Below are positions 42,949 through 55,213 of a DNA stretch of 64,000 nt, piece after piece. Positions within the stretch are counted from its first letter, which is position 1. The number at the start of each line of letters is the position of its first letter. The stretch comes from Areca catechu (lineage: Eukaryota; Streptophyta; Magnoliopsida; Arecales; Arecaceae). Where the stretch lies: assembly GCA_021397845.1 (NCBI GenBank), contig CM038053.1, positions 110,831,825 through 110,895,824 on the forward strand, in the 5' to 3' direction. The notes under the pieces were generated by a model. That model made no database searches, had not been told where the DNA came from, and saw only the letters and a program-made list of their open reading frames with translations. The position numbers were made by a program, and so were the translations under genes.

Positions 42949-44406
42949 TGACTATATGGAGCCAAAGAGGGGGGGTGAATTAGGTCTTTTAAAAATTTAA
43001 GCAATTATGTGTTGGTCTTGAAGTGTTTGTGAGCAATATGATTAAACTCAAAGATATGCAGTGGATAACAGTAACTTGAATGCAAAGAATAAAGTACATG
43101 TAATAGAAAGAGCAATCACACACAAACACCAAGTTTTATAGTGGTTTAGTGTACTCAAAGCACCTACATCCACTTCTCAAGTTTTTCTTAGAAATTTTCA
43201 ATATAATCTCTTCAAGATATAGCCGACTTGTTTTACAAAGCTCACAAGTCAAAACCTAAGTTGGTTTTGTCATCTAGGCTCACCAACAACCTTACAACAT
43301 GTTTTGTCTTCGGGCATACATGTTAAACCCTAGTTGGTTGTATACCTTTGGCTCACCAACAACCTCAACAACCTACTTTCAAAAACCCTTGAAAGCCAGT
43401 CAACAAAGTATAAAGATAATGATACAAGAATAAAAGCACAATCAAACTCTCTTCTAGAGTGGAATGTGGAAGCTTTGAGGCTCTTGAAGATGCTTGTCTT
43501 GTCTTCTCTTTGTAATCTTCTCAAAAGCACTTTTGGAAAGCTGAAATGATAAGCTTGTAAGCTTTTCAATGGAATCTCTCCTTTTTTGGCTTTTGGAAGT
43601 GAACTTCTTGAAGGAATATTTGACTTTTTATATTCAATAGAGCTCTCTCTTGTTCTCTTGCTTCATGAATGAGTTTGGTCAAGCGTAAATACTTCAAAAC
43701 CTTTCAAAAAATGGTTTGAGACCGTTGAAGGATCAAAACTAGTCGTTGGGGGCTTGAAAAGATGAAATCTGCCTCTTAGAAAATAGATCCATTAAAGCTA
43801 TCAGAACCCGTGAGTCGATACTTGACTTCCAAGTGTTGACACTTGGTTCCCAGGTGTCGACATTTGGTCCTGCAGGTGTCGATACTTGAATTTCAGGTGT
43901 CGACACTTGAATCTCATGTGTCGACACTTGACACAAAAACACTCCAAATGGCAAGTTCTGTATTTTCAAAAAATCTCAAGCCTTGAGTTGATTCTTGACT
44001 TCTAGGGTCGACACTTGTGTTTCAGGTGTCAACACTTGAATCCCAAGTGTCAACACTTGGCATGCCAGAGGAGGATTTTTGCATGCTAGTTCTGAAATGT
44101 CGACACTTGGGGAGTTATGAGTCGACACTTGGTTCTACAGTTTGCCAAAACATGTGCCAATCATCCCAAAAACATAGATCTTCAATCAAACTTCAAATCA
44201 TCTTATGTAAACCATGATTGATCAGTTTGAGGCCTTTTTGGATGAGAAGACTTCCAAAACTTGAAAATTGTTCAGCTTCATGATACTTTTATTTTTGAGA
44301 ATTTGAGGTGCCTGTATCCTGAAACTCATAACTACAATTGAAACATTAGTATAAAATATGTACTCAATATTTTGTTAGTCATCAAAATCAAAGGCTAAAG
44401 CCAACA
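42949..44406 (-). mobile_element. SIRE-type solo LTR
   Basis: On the minus strand it starts TGTTGGCTTTAGCC and ends in a C-run (near 42970) and CATATAGTCA, as SIRE-type LTRs do. It carries paired hairpin-like units (43260-43375, with GGCTCACCAACAACC) like those of CopS, and a 21-bp-phased box array (43812-44128). The flanks do not give a clear 5-bp duplication. No internal region is present. Frames within it are not genes. Confidence 0.8.
43812..44128 (-). promoter_or_regulatory. 21-bp-phased GTGTCGACAC box array
   Basis: Palindromic 10-mers (perfect form GTGTCGACAC) start at 43812, 43833, 43854, 43876, 43897 and 43918 (spacing 21, 21, 22, 21, 21). More start at 43985, 44005, 44026, 44047, 44097 and 44119 (20, 21, 21, 50, 22). 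Each box is followed by TTG and a variable ~8 bases. A different core but the same phasing as in CopS. Confidence 0.8.
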
Positions 44407-44663
44407 GGTTGCAATTAAAAAAGAAAATTTTCTATTTTTGAACTCATAAATATTTGATATGTAACACAAGGCATTCATAAAAAATTGAAATCTCAACCCC
44501 ACTAAAAAAACCCTATTAGGATTTCTTACTTACTATAGGTGAGGGCTATAGTATTCATAGAAAAATAGTGGGAGACACAATTAGATTGATAAGTCCTTAT
44601 CTAGTTTGTATATCATCTTGAGTGGTCCACTTATAATTGTTCTTTATTATATAAATTAATATT

Positions 44664-45460
44664 ATAGCTTTTACTTTATCATTGCGGGATATTTTAGATG
44701 CCAATAAGTTGATCGACCCCAATTATGTAGATTGGTTAAAGAACCTGAGAATTGTCTTAACTTAGGAGAAGGTATTTTACATCCTCGATTCTCTTGATTC
44801 AGATTTGATTAGAGATGATGCTTCAGTGGCCTTGTATAAAATGAAGCAGTATGATAGTTTAACTAACAAGTACATTATATTGGCCTCTATGAGAAATAAA
44901 TTATAAAGGCAATATAAAAAAATGGAACCTTGATCTATATTGATCAATCTTAATGAGCTTTACAGAGAGCAAAGTAAGGCTGCCCAATATGAAATATTGA
45001 AGCAATTATTTCGAACATGTATGAGTAAGGGCTCATCTATACAAGTCCATGTACTAAAGATAATTAATTTAATCACTTGATTAGGTTAATTAGGGTTTGT
45101 TATGGATGGAGAGCTTAATCAGGACATGATCATGCAATCACTCCCTGATTCCTTCTCTTAATTTACCATGAACTATTATATGAACAAACTGAATCTTTCA
45201 TTACTTGAGCTACTTAACATGCTTAAGATAGCTAAGAGACATTTTAAAAGGGACAAGACTCGTATTCTTCTAATTAATGGGAAGAAGAAAATAATAATAA
45301 AGAAGGGTTCAAAGAGAAAGTGGAACCCTAAGAAAAGTATCCATAAGAGGATAAAGACAAAGAAGCCCTCTCTAATGGAACCTATTTTTACAATGGCAAG
45401 TAAGGATACTGGAAAAAGAATTGCAAGTCATATCTTTCTAGTTTGAAGCCTGATATTGGT
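44664..45460 (+). pseudogene. CopC gag
   Basis: Angela-type gag whose start codon is now ATA (44664). 'LSLRDILDANKLIDPNYVDW' corresponds to the CopF gag start. Stops interrupt the capsid. 45168-45446 is open for 92 codons ('MNYYMNKLNLSLLELLNMLK' then a Lys-rich stretch). The zinc knuckle that should follow is only partly readable. Confidence 0.85.
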
Positions 45461-45552
45461 GGAGTATTAAAGGTTTATACATGATACAAACTAACTTGTC
45501 ATTGAGTACTTTAGCTTATGATTCATAGGTATTGGATGTCGCATGTGGGTCT

Positions 45553-47365
45553 TGAAAGGGATATGCCCTACAAGCCAATCTATGTTGTATCTCCCAAACC
45601 ATTGTATTTGACAATATTCTAATAAAGGCATTATTTTTCATCATACGCTGTGTTTATTATTATATGATGAACCCCATAGATTAGGGCTATGATTTTAGGG
45701 TTTGATGAGATCATACCAGTGAGACCTAAAGTCTTAAAACCTTAATCTAAAATATTCCTAGTCAAAGAAACCCTGAGTAGGGGATCAGGGTTTTTCCGGT
45801 AAGACTAGCACATCCCATGTATACTGAATAGGGTGACTGCTCTCACAGTCACTTGTGTATGACACTAATACTAGGATGTGGGGCTCATTAGAGAATGAGT
45901 TCACTGATATGATCCAACTTAAGAACATCTAATGGAGTCTTAGCTACATGTCAATAGAAGGTTCTCATAGTGGGAGTGGTACAAGTAATCCTTTGACCTG
46001 AGACTGCCACAAGTACCTTATGTACATGAACCCATGCTTTGGTTCAATCCTAATCATGACACTGAGTCATGCACAGGATTGATACTGGGAATGGTGAATT
46101 GGATATGAAGGTAATGAGTAGGTCAACAAGAAATCGATCACTCTTAGTAAGAGGAGATTGCATCCAGCTAGTTATCAATCGGATGATGATTCAGGGAATC
46201 TTTGATCAAAGTAAAGATATTAGAGATGGTTTCTAATATCAAGATAATTGAATCATCAATATAAGATTGAGCTAGAAATAGATATAATATTGGATTTGAC
46301 ATATATCCATATCCATAATTATATTTGGGTGCAGGCTGATCGAAGGATTTAATTGTACGGTAACTTTCTACTGAAGGATAGTTTTGGTATTTCACCAAAA
46401 TTTTCATATCTTCCGGGTAGACATGACACGTTGCTAGACGTCAATCTTGTCTTGTAGGTTGATTAAATTGAATGATCACTTATTAGGAAGAGTCCTAATT
46501 GATCATAATCGGGTAAGCCCAATTTGACCTAAATCGATTAGAAAGATTTCTAATCAAATTAGGTCAACTTGTATTCGAACCCACTGCTGGCTAGATATGG
46601 AACCCAATGGGTCATACACTTAAGAGAATTGATCAAGGGTTTAATTTTATAATTAAATCATCTTTGCATGATGACACTCTAGCAGGTGTTGCAAATCCTA
46701 TCTTCTATTTGAATTAGATTCGAATTAGGGTTCCGAATTGGTTAAATTTGGGTTCTAATTGGATCTAATTAGACCCTAATTGAGGTTATAGGGATTATGG
46801 CTAACCAGGTATCTAGGCTAGCCCCCCACCCGCTTATCCTTTTCACGCCAAAATGCCAAGAGTCCATGAGCTAATGGACTTGGCGCGCCATTTGGAAGAG
46901 TCCATGGCGCATGGACTCTTGGTGCGCTCCATAAAAAACTCCGGTATTTTTATATGGGGCGGCTTTTCTTATCTCCTTTAGCGCCTCAATTGTCCTCCCT
47001 TGGATGGAAATCCAATGGATGATGAGGTTTTAAGAAAGAAAGAAAGCGCTCCTGCTTCCCGGTTGTGCGAAATCATATCTCTTCGGAGATTCAAACTTCG
47101 CGACTCCTTTCTTCTCCAATCTTCATGACTTTTCCTTTGAGAAAAGCCGTATTATTTAATCTGGAAGGCCATGAGAAGGAGGAAAAGGCCGTGAGAAGGA
47201 GGGAAGGGGCATGAGAAAATGGGATTGGCGTTTACGGAGAGTTGTGTTGGCGTCTCTCCGAAAACTATTTAAGGAATCAGAACTTCAGGATAAAGATTTT
47301 TTTTAATTTTAATTCTTCTTCTTCTCCTAAAGACTCTTTCTCTCTTTTCTTGTTCTTGCACTGTT
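45553..47365 (+). repeat. CopF 5' LTR, left part
   Basis: Starts TGAAAGGGATATGCCC. Identical start to 63194. It ends at the CopD insertion. The start resembles the barley BARE/Angela LTR start from memory. Confidence 0.93.
47361..47365. other. CopD target site duplication, left copy
   Basis: CTGTT directly before CopD; the exact second copy is at 57554-57558. Confidence 0.95.
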
Positions 47366-49767
47366 TGAAAGTGTATTGATGCAGGTGGTTTGACAAGATC
47401 CTACACTAGGCATGCAAACATCTGCGGGAGCAGATTTGATTTTAAAAATAATTTTTAAAATTCACGCAGCGGGAATCTGCTCCGCCAGGAACTAATCTAA
47501 ATCTAGTTGTATTTAGGCATGCATAATCATATAAAATATTTATAATATATTAAACAATTTAATATATCCATGCATGATAAAAAAATTAATTTCCATACCT
47601 TTATTCTGCCTGGAATAACTCTGGAATAAACCTGGAATAGACTGGAATAACTAGAATAAAGTTATTCCAGTCGTCTTCCTTCTTGGGATCCTGTTTTTGG
47701 ATTGCGAAACATCATCGGAACACCACCTTTCGGACCTCCGTTTACTCCCAAATTTGAGCACGGCTTCTTGGACAAGTCTTCTTCGATTTTCCATCGATTG
47801 CTGCAATCAAATCTAAGCAAACAAATTAAAATAAATCACCAAAGTCTGCTGCCAGATTTCTGCAGCAGAAATGGGCAGCAGACTTTGGCCTTCGTTTCGA
47901 AGCAGCTGGGGCGATCCCGGTCCATGTGGTTTGCTCCTAGGAGTAGAATGGTACTCCTCTAGAGGGGAGATATGCTCGGGGCTCTCGGATCCGCCTCCAT
48001 GCATGGTGCTAGCCGCCGGAAGAGGGCTTCACGGTCATAGAATTCTGCAACACTGTGGTGCAGAATTTGAGCATGAAACAATGGGATATTCTCTCCCACT
48101 AAAGCTTCTAAACCCAGCCCAAAAACTCTCTCCTTAAGCCTCTCAAGGAAGAGGAATGCCCAGATGTTTTATTGCTTTCCCTTGGATCTCACACGGTGGA
48201 TGAAAAAAAAACTTCTCGTTGAAAACTCTCCCAACGAAACAGGGATGCTTTGGTTTTTATATAAGGTGCTGGGAGGGAGAGGAAGGTGGAGGGACGGAAG
48301 GCCAAGAGATGCGAACAGCAGCGGGAAGCATTAAACCCATTTAACAAGCCTTAAACCAGGATTAAAGCCATCAAACGGTCGAGGGAGAAGAGGAAGAAAT
48401 GCCAGCGAAGGGAGTGACTGTCGTTTGGCCTTCCAGGAAATACAAATGACCGTGTAAACGGTCACGGGAGAAAAAACATGGAATAAAACAAACACCGGTC
48501 CATGGCTTAATTTGTTTCAAACAATTTAAACCAACCCATTTTGGTTCAATCCATTGAAAGAAAAAACATGGAATAAAACAAACGGTCCATGGCTTAATTT
48601 GTTTCAAACAATTTAAACCAACCCATTTGGTTCAATCATTGAACCTGGTTCAGGGAATAAAATTGGTTCCCAACCAATTTGAGGCAGAAACGAACTCCGA
48701 ATCAGTTCAAAACTGATTCAGAAAAATCCTAGCACAGTGCTGGTCAACCGGAAATAATTTTCGATTGACATAGACAAGGGCAAGATAGGAAAAAAATTAC
48801 TCAAAAATACTGTGACCATAAAACCGAGACGATTCCCAATCGTAATCGGTATCCGGATCAAAGAGTTATCCTCTATGGCGTGTGACCTCATAGGTTCGAA
48901 CATAAATGGTAGCACTAGAACAATTTTTAGTAACAGCACAGGAAACCATCTAGCAATGGGTCCCGACGTCCGGATAGGTGAAGATGCGGGAGCAAACTAT
49001 CGAACCTCTGGCATATGGTTACCGTATAATTTATCCCTTTGACCTCTAATGCTTAGGACGATTGAGATTGGGCTGTCAACCCAGACTGAGTCAGTCGACT
49101 ACGTGTCTCAACCTCGCAAGCCCAGTGACTCTTCACTAGGACTACCCCGGCCGAGGATTTGCTAAATTGAGATACTGCGAGACATTCAATCCAAACTGTT
49201 TGGATAGGTCAATTCCATCTTGGTCCATTACTGCTCCACAAGTACTTTCCTGTACCCAGAAACCTTCCATCACGGATTAAAAATCTTGGTAGTCCAGCAC
49301 CAAAGCACAGGGAGTTGCTTGCAAGCTACCGTGATGACCTCAGGTCAAAGGGACACATATACCCATATCCAATCGTGAGTATCCCTTTGGCAGAAAGGAG
49401 CTGCACAGAGTCATGTTCAATAAGATATCAAATATCCCACTTGGAGATCACATCAGTGTCACCACACTCATTTGGTCAAGAGGATAACCAAACGATATGA
49501 ACTACAACAACCTATACTTGATATATTGCCGTCCAGTACAATATATCCTTTGGTTGTGAACAGGATTTAAGGACCACTCGATACATCCTCTCTGTATCGA
49601 AGTCAGTGTAGTCCTAAGGACTTCATCACATGGAAGAGTTCATTTCAGAAAAATTAAGTATGTGATGAGCTGCCAAAATATTATTTTATTAATTCATAAA
49701 ATGAGTACAATATTGAGCACAACCACCTACAACCCAGGCGATTAGTTTTGGGACACAATTCCCAACA
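47366..49767 (-). repeat. CopD 3' LTR
   Basis: 2402 bp. On the minus strand starts TGTTGGGAATTGTGTCCC. It contains a ~65-bp duplication ('aaaacatggaataaaacaaa' at 48473 and 48564) that the 5' copy lacks. Frames within it are not genes. Confidence 0.96.
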
Positions 49768-49849
49768 ACTCCCACTTGTACTAAAGCCAATCAGAAGAGT
49801 ATCTAATACCCATTTCCCATTTACAATAGTCAAACTCTTTTATTCCGAG

Positions 49850-51060
49850 GGATTAGTGAAGGGGTCGGCCAAATTTTCTTTTCCATCGATCTTCAGAAGA
49901 TTGATGTCGCCTCGTTCCATGACTCTCTCGACGAGGTGGTAGCGCCGCAAAATGTGTTTGGTGTGTGGTGATGAGCTTAGGCTCCTTAGCTTGAGCAATG
50001 GCTCCAGTGCTGTCACAGTACACCAGAACAGGACCATCTAGGGAAGGCGCCACCCCTAGCTCTCCAAGAACTTCCGCAACCAGATAGCTTCCTTTGCCGC
50101 ATCTGATGTTGTAATGTATTCTGCTTCGCATACCGAGTCTGCAATAGTTGCCTGCTTAGAACTTTTCCAGCAGATCGCTCCTCCATTCAGGGTAAAAACA
50201 AACCCTGACATACTCTTGCTATCATCTCTATCCGACTGGAAACTGGAGTCAGTGTACCCCACAAGTTTCAAGTCAGGTTCTCATAAATCAGCCATTGATC
50301 TTTAGTATTTCTTAAATACTTAAGGAATGACTTAACCACCTTCCAATGCGCCTCACCTAGGTCAGACTGGTATCTGCTCACTACTCCTAGTGAGTATGCC
50401 ACGTCTGGTCTAGTACAAGTCATAGCATACATGATAGAGCCTACTGCAGAAGCATAAGGTATTATACTCATGCGCTCTCTTTCCTCAGGAGTTGTCGCAC
50501 AATCCTTCTTGGAAAGAGTAATTCCAGAACCTATCGGGAGATAACCTTTCTTGGAATTTTCCATGCTGAACCATTTCAACACAGTGTCAATGTACGTAGA
50601 CTGGGACAGTCCCAAAAGCTTCTTAGATCTATCTCTATAAATTCATACCTAGTATGTAAGAAGCTTCACCCAAGTCCTTCATGGAGAACTGAGATGATAA
50701 CTAGACCTTTATTCCTTGTAATGCTGCGACATCATTCCTGATTAAGAGAATGTCGTCAACATACAGTACTAGGAATACAATCACAGAACCATTAACCCAT
50801 TTATAGATGCACGGTTCATCTCCGTTCCTAATGAAGCCATACGATTTGATACACTTATCAAACCGTAAGTTCCAACTTCGAGATGCTTGCTTGAGTCCAT
50901 AGATGGACCTCTGCAACTTGCATACTTTTGATTCATGTATATGTGAACCCTTCAGGCTGTATCATATACACCTCTTCTTCCAGCTCCCCATTCAGGAAAG
51001 CGGTTCGGACATCCATCTGCCAGATCTCGTAATCAAAATATACTGCCAAAGTAAGCATGA
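49850..51060 (-). pseudogene. CopD reverse transcriptase and RNase H
   Basis: RT: 'DYEIWQMDVRTAFLNG' region near 51035-50985, 'SIYGLKQASRSWNLRFDKCI' (50908 down), polymerase motif Y-V-D-D at 50752-50763. The 115-codon frame 50615-50268 is the linker ('GLSQSTYIDTVLKWFSMENS'). RNase H: 'VGYTDSSFQSDRDDSKSMSG' and 'ADSVCEAEYITTSDAAKEAI' (50262-50075), and the end 'HILRRYHLVERVMERGD' and 'ENLADPFT' (to about 49850). At least five frame changes occur. Confidence 0.9.
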
Positions 51061-52480
51061 TCCGAATGGACTTGAGCATTGCCACAGGGAGAAAGTCTCG
51101 TCATAATCGATACCATATCGCTGACGATACCCCTTGGCAACCAGACGGGCTTTATAGGTCTCTACCTTCCCATCTGCACCCCATTTCCTCTTGAAGATCC
51201 AGTTACACCCGATGGGTTTATTCCTTCAAGCGGATCAACCAATGTCCAAACATTGTTGATTTCCATGGACTCCATTTCGGATCGCATGGCTCCAAGCCAT
51301 GCCTCAGAGTCAGATCTCTGAAGTGCATCCATATAGGTGATCGGATCCTCATGTTCTCATAGAGCTTAATGGGATCGCCGTCCGGACCAAGAAACCGTAG
51401 TATCTGTCTGGGTGATGCGGTATTCTACCAGATCTCCTAATGGGTTCTGGGTGTGATTCAATCACAGCCGGTTCTACGATGTCCTTAGAGTGTGTAGGCT
51501 CTTCTATTGGCTGAACTTCATCAAGTTCAATCTTAGAAGCTATAGTTCCTTCTCCAAGGAACTTTTTCCAAAAAGATAGCTCTAAGAGAAACGAACACCT
51601 TTGTCATTCATTCTCCAAGTAGAAGAATACCCTTTGGTTTCCTTAGGATAACCAATGAATAAACACCTGTCAGACCTAGGACCAAGTTTGTCTGAGTCTA
51701 AACGCTTTACGTAAGCCGGACAACCCCAGACACGAAGGTGTGAGATTGAGGGTTTACGCCCATTCCATATCTCATACGGAGTGGAGACAACAGACTTACT
51801 TGGAACATTATTTAATAAGTAACAGGCTGTCTGAAGTGCATATCCCCAAAAGGATAGTGGCAGAGTTGCGAAGCCCATCATGGATCGAACCATGTCCAAC
51901 AAGGTTCGATTCCTCCTTTCGAACACACCATTCAACTGTGGTGTTCCTGGAGGAGTCCACTGAGAGAGAATTCCATTCTCCTCAAGATATGTCAAAAAAG
52001 CATTAGATAAGTATTCACCACCTCGATCAGATTGAAGGGTTTTAATACTTTTTCCAATTTGCTTTTCTACTTCATTACGGTATCATTTGAACATTTCAAA
52101 CGATTTAGACTTATGTCTCATTAAAAAGACATAACCGAATCTTGAAAAGTCGTCTGTAAAAGTATGAAATATTTGTATCCTTCTCTGGCAGTAACTGACA
52201 TCGGTCCACATACATCAGTATGTATTAGACTTAGAAGTTCTGTAGCTGTTCACCCTTTCCAGTAAAAGGTGACTTGGTCATTTTACCAAGTAAACAGGAT
52301 TCACAAAGGGGCAGTGGTTCAGAATCACTGACCTCAAGAAGTCCATCTCCTTGCATCTTGTTTATCCTATTTTGGTTAATATGACCTAGCCTACAGTGCC
52401 AAAGATACAAATCATTGACATTATCTAACTTGGGCGTTTGCTAGAAGTATACATTACACTAACAGGCCTTGATAGTATGT
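51061..52480 (-). pseudogene. CopD integrase and RT start
   Basis: The longest open part is 51995-51582 (137 codons), the integrase end after the catalytic Glu: 'PQLNGVFERRNRTLLDMVRS', 'LNNVPSKSVVSTPYEIWNGR', 'VWGCPAYVKRLDSDKLGPRS'. The zinc and core parts lie at about 52000-52450 with stops. 51580-51061 is the linker and start of RT. Confidence 0.85.
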
Positions 52481-53720
52481 ATATGCCATTATTTAATCTA
52501 GCTTTCATTATAACAGAGTTATTCAAATAACATTGCAAAAATCTCCTTTTATTGATAGTTCAAAACTATAATTTGCCAAAAGGCCTACAGAGATTATGCT
52601 CATAATGAAACTAGGACAATAGTAACAGTCGACTAGTTCGACAGTACATGACTCAAAGACAAGACGCAGGACTCCGATCGCTAGTACTGGAACACGACTT
52701 CCATTCCCGACGCTCAGAAACTGTTCTCCATCTTCAAATCTTCTGCTAACTTGAAGTCCCGTAACGAATTACAAACATGAATTGGACTACCAGTATCCAA
52801 TACCCAGTTAGCAGTATCAACAATTGAGTAATTACAAGGTTTTATCATATAATACCTTGTTCAGCAGACTTTGCTTCCTTGGCCTGTTCGGATCAAGGGA
52901 CGCAATATAAAGAGGACAGTTCCTTTAGTGTCCCTTTTTCTTGCAGTAGAAAACACTCTGTAGAAGAATGATCAGCCTTATACTTCCTGGTCTGACTAGG
53001 GCCAGGAACATTCTGCACCTTCTTTTTTCTTATTTGTTTTCTTCTTCCCTTTCTTAAAGGGACGACGACCTCTACTCCTCCCACTAAATTCACCCACCCC
53101 CTCTCAGTTGGTGGTCTTTCTCAAAAGTCTACAGTACACCCAAAAGACCATGGCGTTTATGCAGGGCTTGTTCATTCTTACTGATCAAGAAAATCAAGAT
53201 TAGGAGGAGGGAAGAAAATTCAGGATCGCATCCTTGCCGAGCTGCTCGTGCAAGGGGCATCCGAGTTTGCCCAACTTTTCAATCAACTCGATCATGTACA
53301 ATACATGATCAGTAACTGAACCACCATTCGGCATCTTGGAATTATAGATGGCACAAGACACTTTGTACCGTTCTACATCATCCGGGGTGCCGAAGGATTC
53401 CTTTAACTTTTGAAGGATTTCATCAGGTTGGGCCTCCTCGAATTTGTGACTGAACTCATCGTTCATAGTCGCTAACATGATGCATCATATAGTAGTCCGA
53501 TCAGAGACCCACTTCAGATAAGCATCTCTGACCGCACTCCGTGCATTAGCAAGAGGATTTCAGGTGTCGGATCCGCTATCACATAGAGGATCCGTTCATG
53601 CTCCAGAACAATTCTCAATCTTCGATACCAACTATCGAAGTTGTGACCCTTTAACTTCTCGTTATCGAGAAGTGATCGGAGCGATAAATTTGAAGACATC
53701 TGAAAAGAAAATAAGACCAA
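52481..53720 (-). pseudogene. CopD gag and protease
   Basis: Gag starts at about 53699 ('MSSNLSLRSLLDNEKLKGHN'; the upstream Met at 53720 is less likely). It frameshifts near 53514, then 53478-53200 is open ('FEEAQPDEILQKLKESFG', 'VTDHVLYMIELIEKLG'). 53093-52893 is the basic stretch and a frameshifted zinc knuckle. The protease region (52880-52480) is broken. 'WVLDTG'-like sequence is readable near 52800. Confidence 0.8.
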
Positions 53721-55199
53721 ATTAGTGTATGAATTAATAATTTAACCAAAAGTCTTGGACTTTAGTCTAAAGGTTTCTCCCACTAATTTTTTAGATTGGT
53801 AGCCTCTAACTTCAATCCGTGAAAACATTTTTTCAAGTGGGTACTGAAATCCAATAGGCCTCGCATGAGCCCGACTATGGCCAGCTCATCCATACGAGCC
53901 TAAAGGTAGGTTCGTAAACCAATTGTTTCCCTAAACAATTTTTAGTATTTTATTTTGCCCCAGAGAGCACCTCAATCGGCCTAGGGGCCTCCTATTGCGG
54001 TCTTTGGTTAGGTCCAACCATTAAAATGACAACTCCAATGCTTCCAGCTAACTAAAGACCAAGCCCGACTATGGCCGGCCCACCTGGTCCCGTTAAGGAG
54101 GTTGCACTGAACCATCATCGATCAGATAGAAATTCCAGTCGCTGGATGTACACCCGTTCTATGGAACTGCCGATGCACACCAAGCTAGTGGACCCAATTC
54201 TATCCAAATTAATGGGAGGCAAAGACACTATCAACTCCTTGACTTAGTCTTTTTAAGGACCTAATAATTTTAGAGGACTTTTTAGTTGTGACAGAATAAA
54301 AGAGACAAGGACATGGATCATCCTCCCACTGAATCAATCAGATTTCAGGAGGTTTGAAATAAATCAACAAATGATCCATGGGCACCTATAGATCAGTCAG
54401 ACCGATCAACCTGGGTGACATGGGTTAACTCAAGTCATTGAGCTTTTCCAATCAGTTTTGGTCGACTCGACTATCCAGGTAGGTGAGATCATGGGTGAGT
54501 AACCGCCATTAACCATCTTTCCTAGACACCAACCAAGTTGGCCAGGAAAGAGGTAGCCTCATACAGCCATGATCACAATGCCAAACCTACCTCGACACCA
54601 GTCGTTTACCAGACTCGATCAGACTAGCCTAAAGACTCGGGCGTCCACTGAGCCACTAATTGGATCCATTTTAGATGAACGGATCAACTATTCTAACTAT
54701 TAGATAGTTCTAAAGAAGGACCTTAAACAACTTTTGTTTAATCTTCTTCTTATTATCCGGTTCAACTAAACTTAGGTCTAACCCAGTTTTGGACCCAACT
54801 AGTCAGCTAACCCAATTAACCCAAAAATGGCTTATGCAAATTGTATTAGATTTCAAAACCTAAAAAATTTTTAATAAGCCAAACACTTAATTAAAACATT
54901 TTTAATTAAGTCTCTATGTAAACAATTTTACATACCAAACATGCATCAAAAAATATTTTACAAATATTTTATAAAACATGCCTAAATCATGTATCTGCAA
55001 ATTAAAACAATTTTTAATTTTTAATATTCTTTAAGGATCCTTCTGAAGAGGCCAACACAGACGATCCGCATCGTGTCAAAGACACACGGTCATGGTGAAG
55101 GTCTCAACTAGGTTCCAAAAATAAAACTTGATACATTTTTAAGATTAAACATTTTTAATCTATGAACATGCAAACTAGATTAGATTACAAATTCAACAT
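53721..55199 (-). other. CopD leader
   Basis: 1.5 kb non-coding between the PBS and gag. No motif recognised other than several 'cgactatggccagc/ggc' stretches (53873, 54067). No repeat of the CopF leader type seen. Confidence 0.7.
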
Positions 55200-55213
55200 G
55201 ACTCTGATACCAC

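Larger units (their letters stand above)
42189..44663 (+). other. CopC leader, with leader repeats and a solo LTR
   Basis: Non-coding. The leader motif TTTGTTGTGTAACACAAG occurs at 42823 and 42913, and a decayed copy at about 44451. A 1458-bp SIRE-type solo LTR (42949-44406) interrupts it. A block at about 44560-44640 ('gtgggagacacaatt', 'ggtccacttata') is shared with the CopE and CopF leaders. Confidence 0.75.
41731..45552 (+). mobile_element. CopC: truncated Angela-type copia element
   Basis: Contains the end of a 5' LTR (to about 42171), PBS (42176-42188), leader with repeated motifs, gag (44664-45460) and the first residues of protease ('VLDVACGS' at about 45530-45552). CopF is inserted directly after. 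It resembles CopF but is more diverged. The left end is cut at the junction with GypT. Confidence 0.85.
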
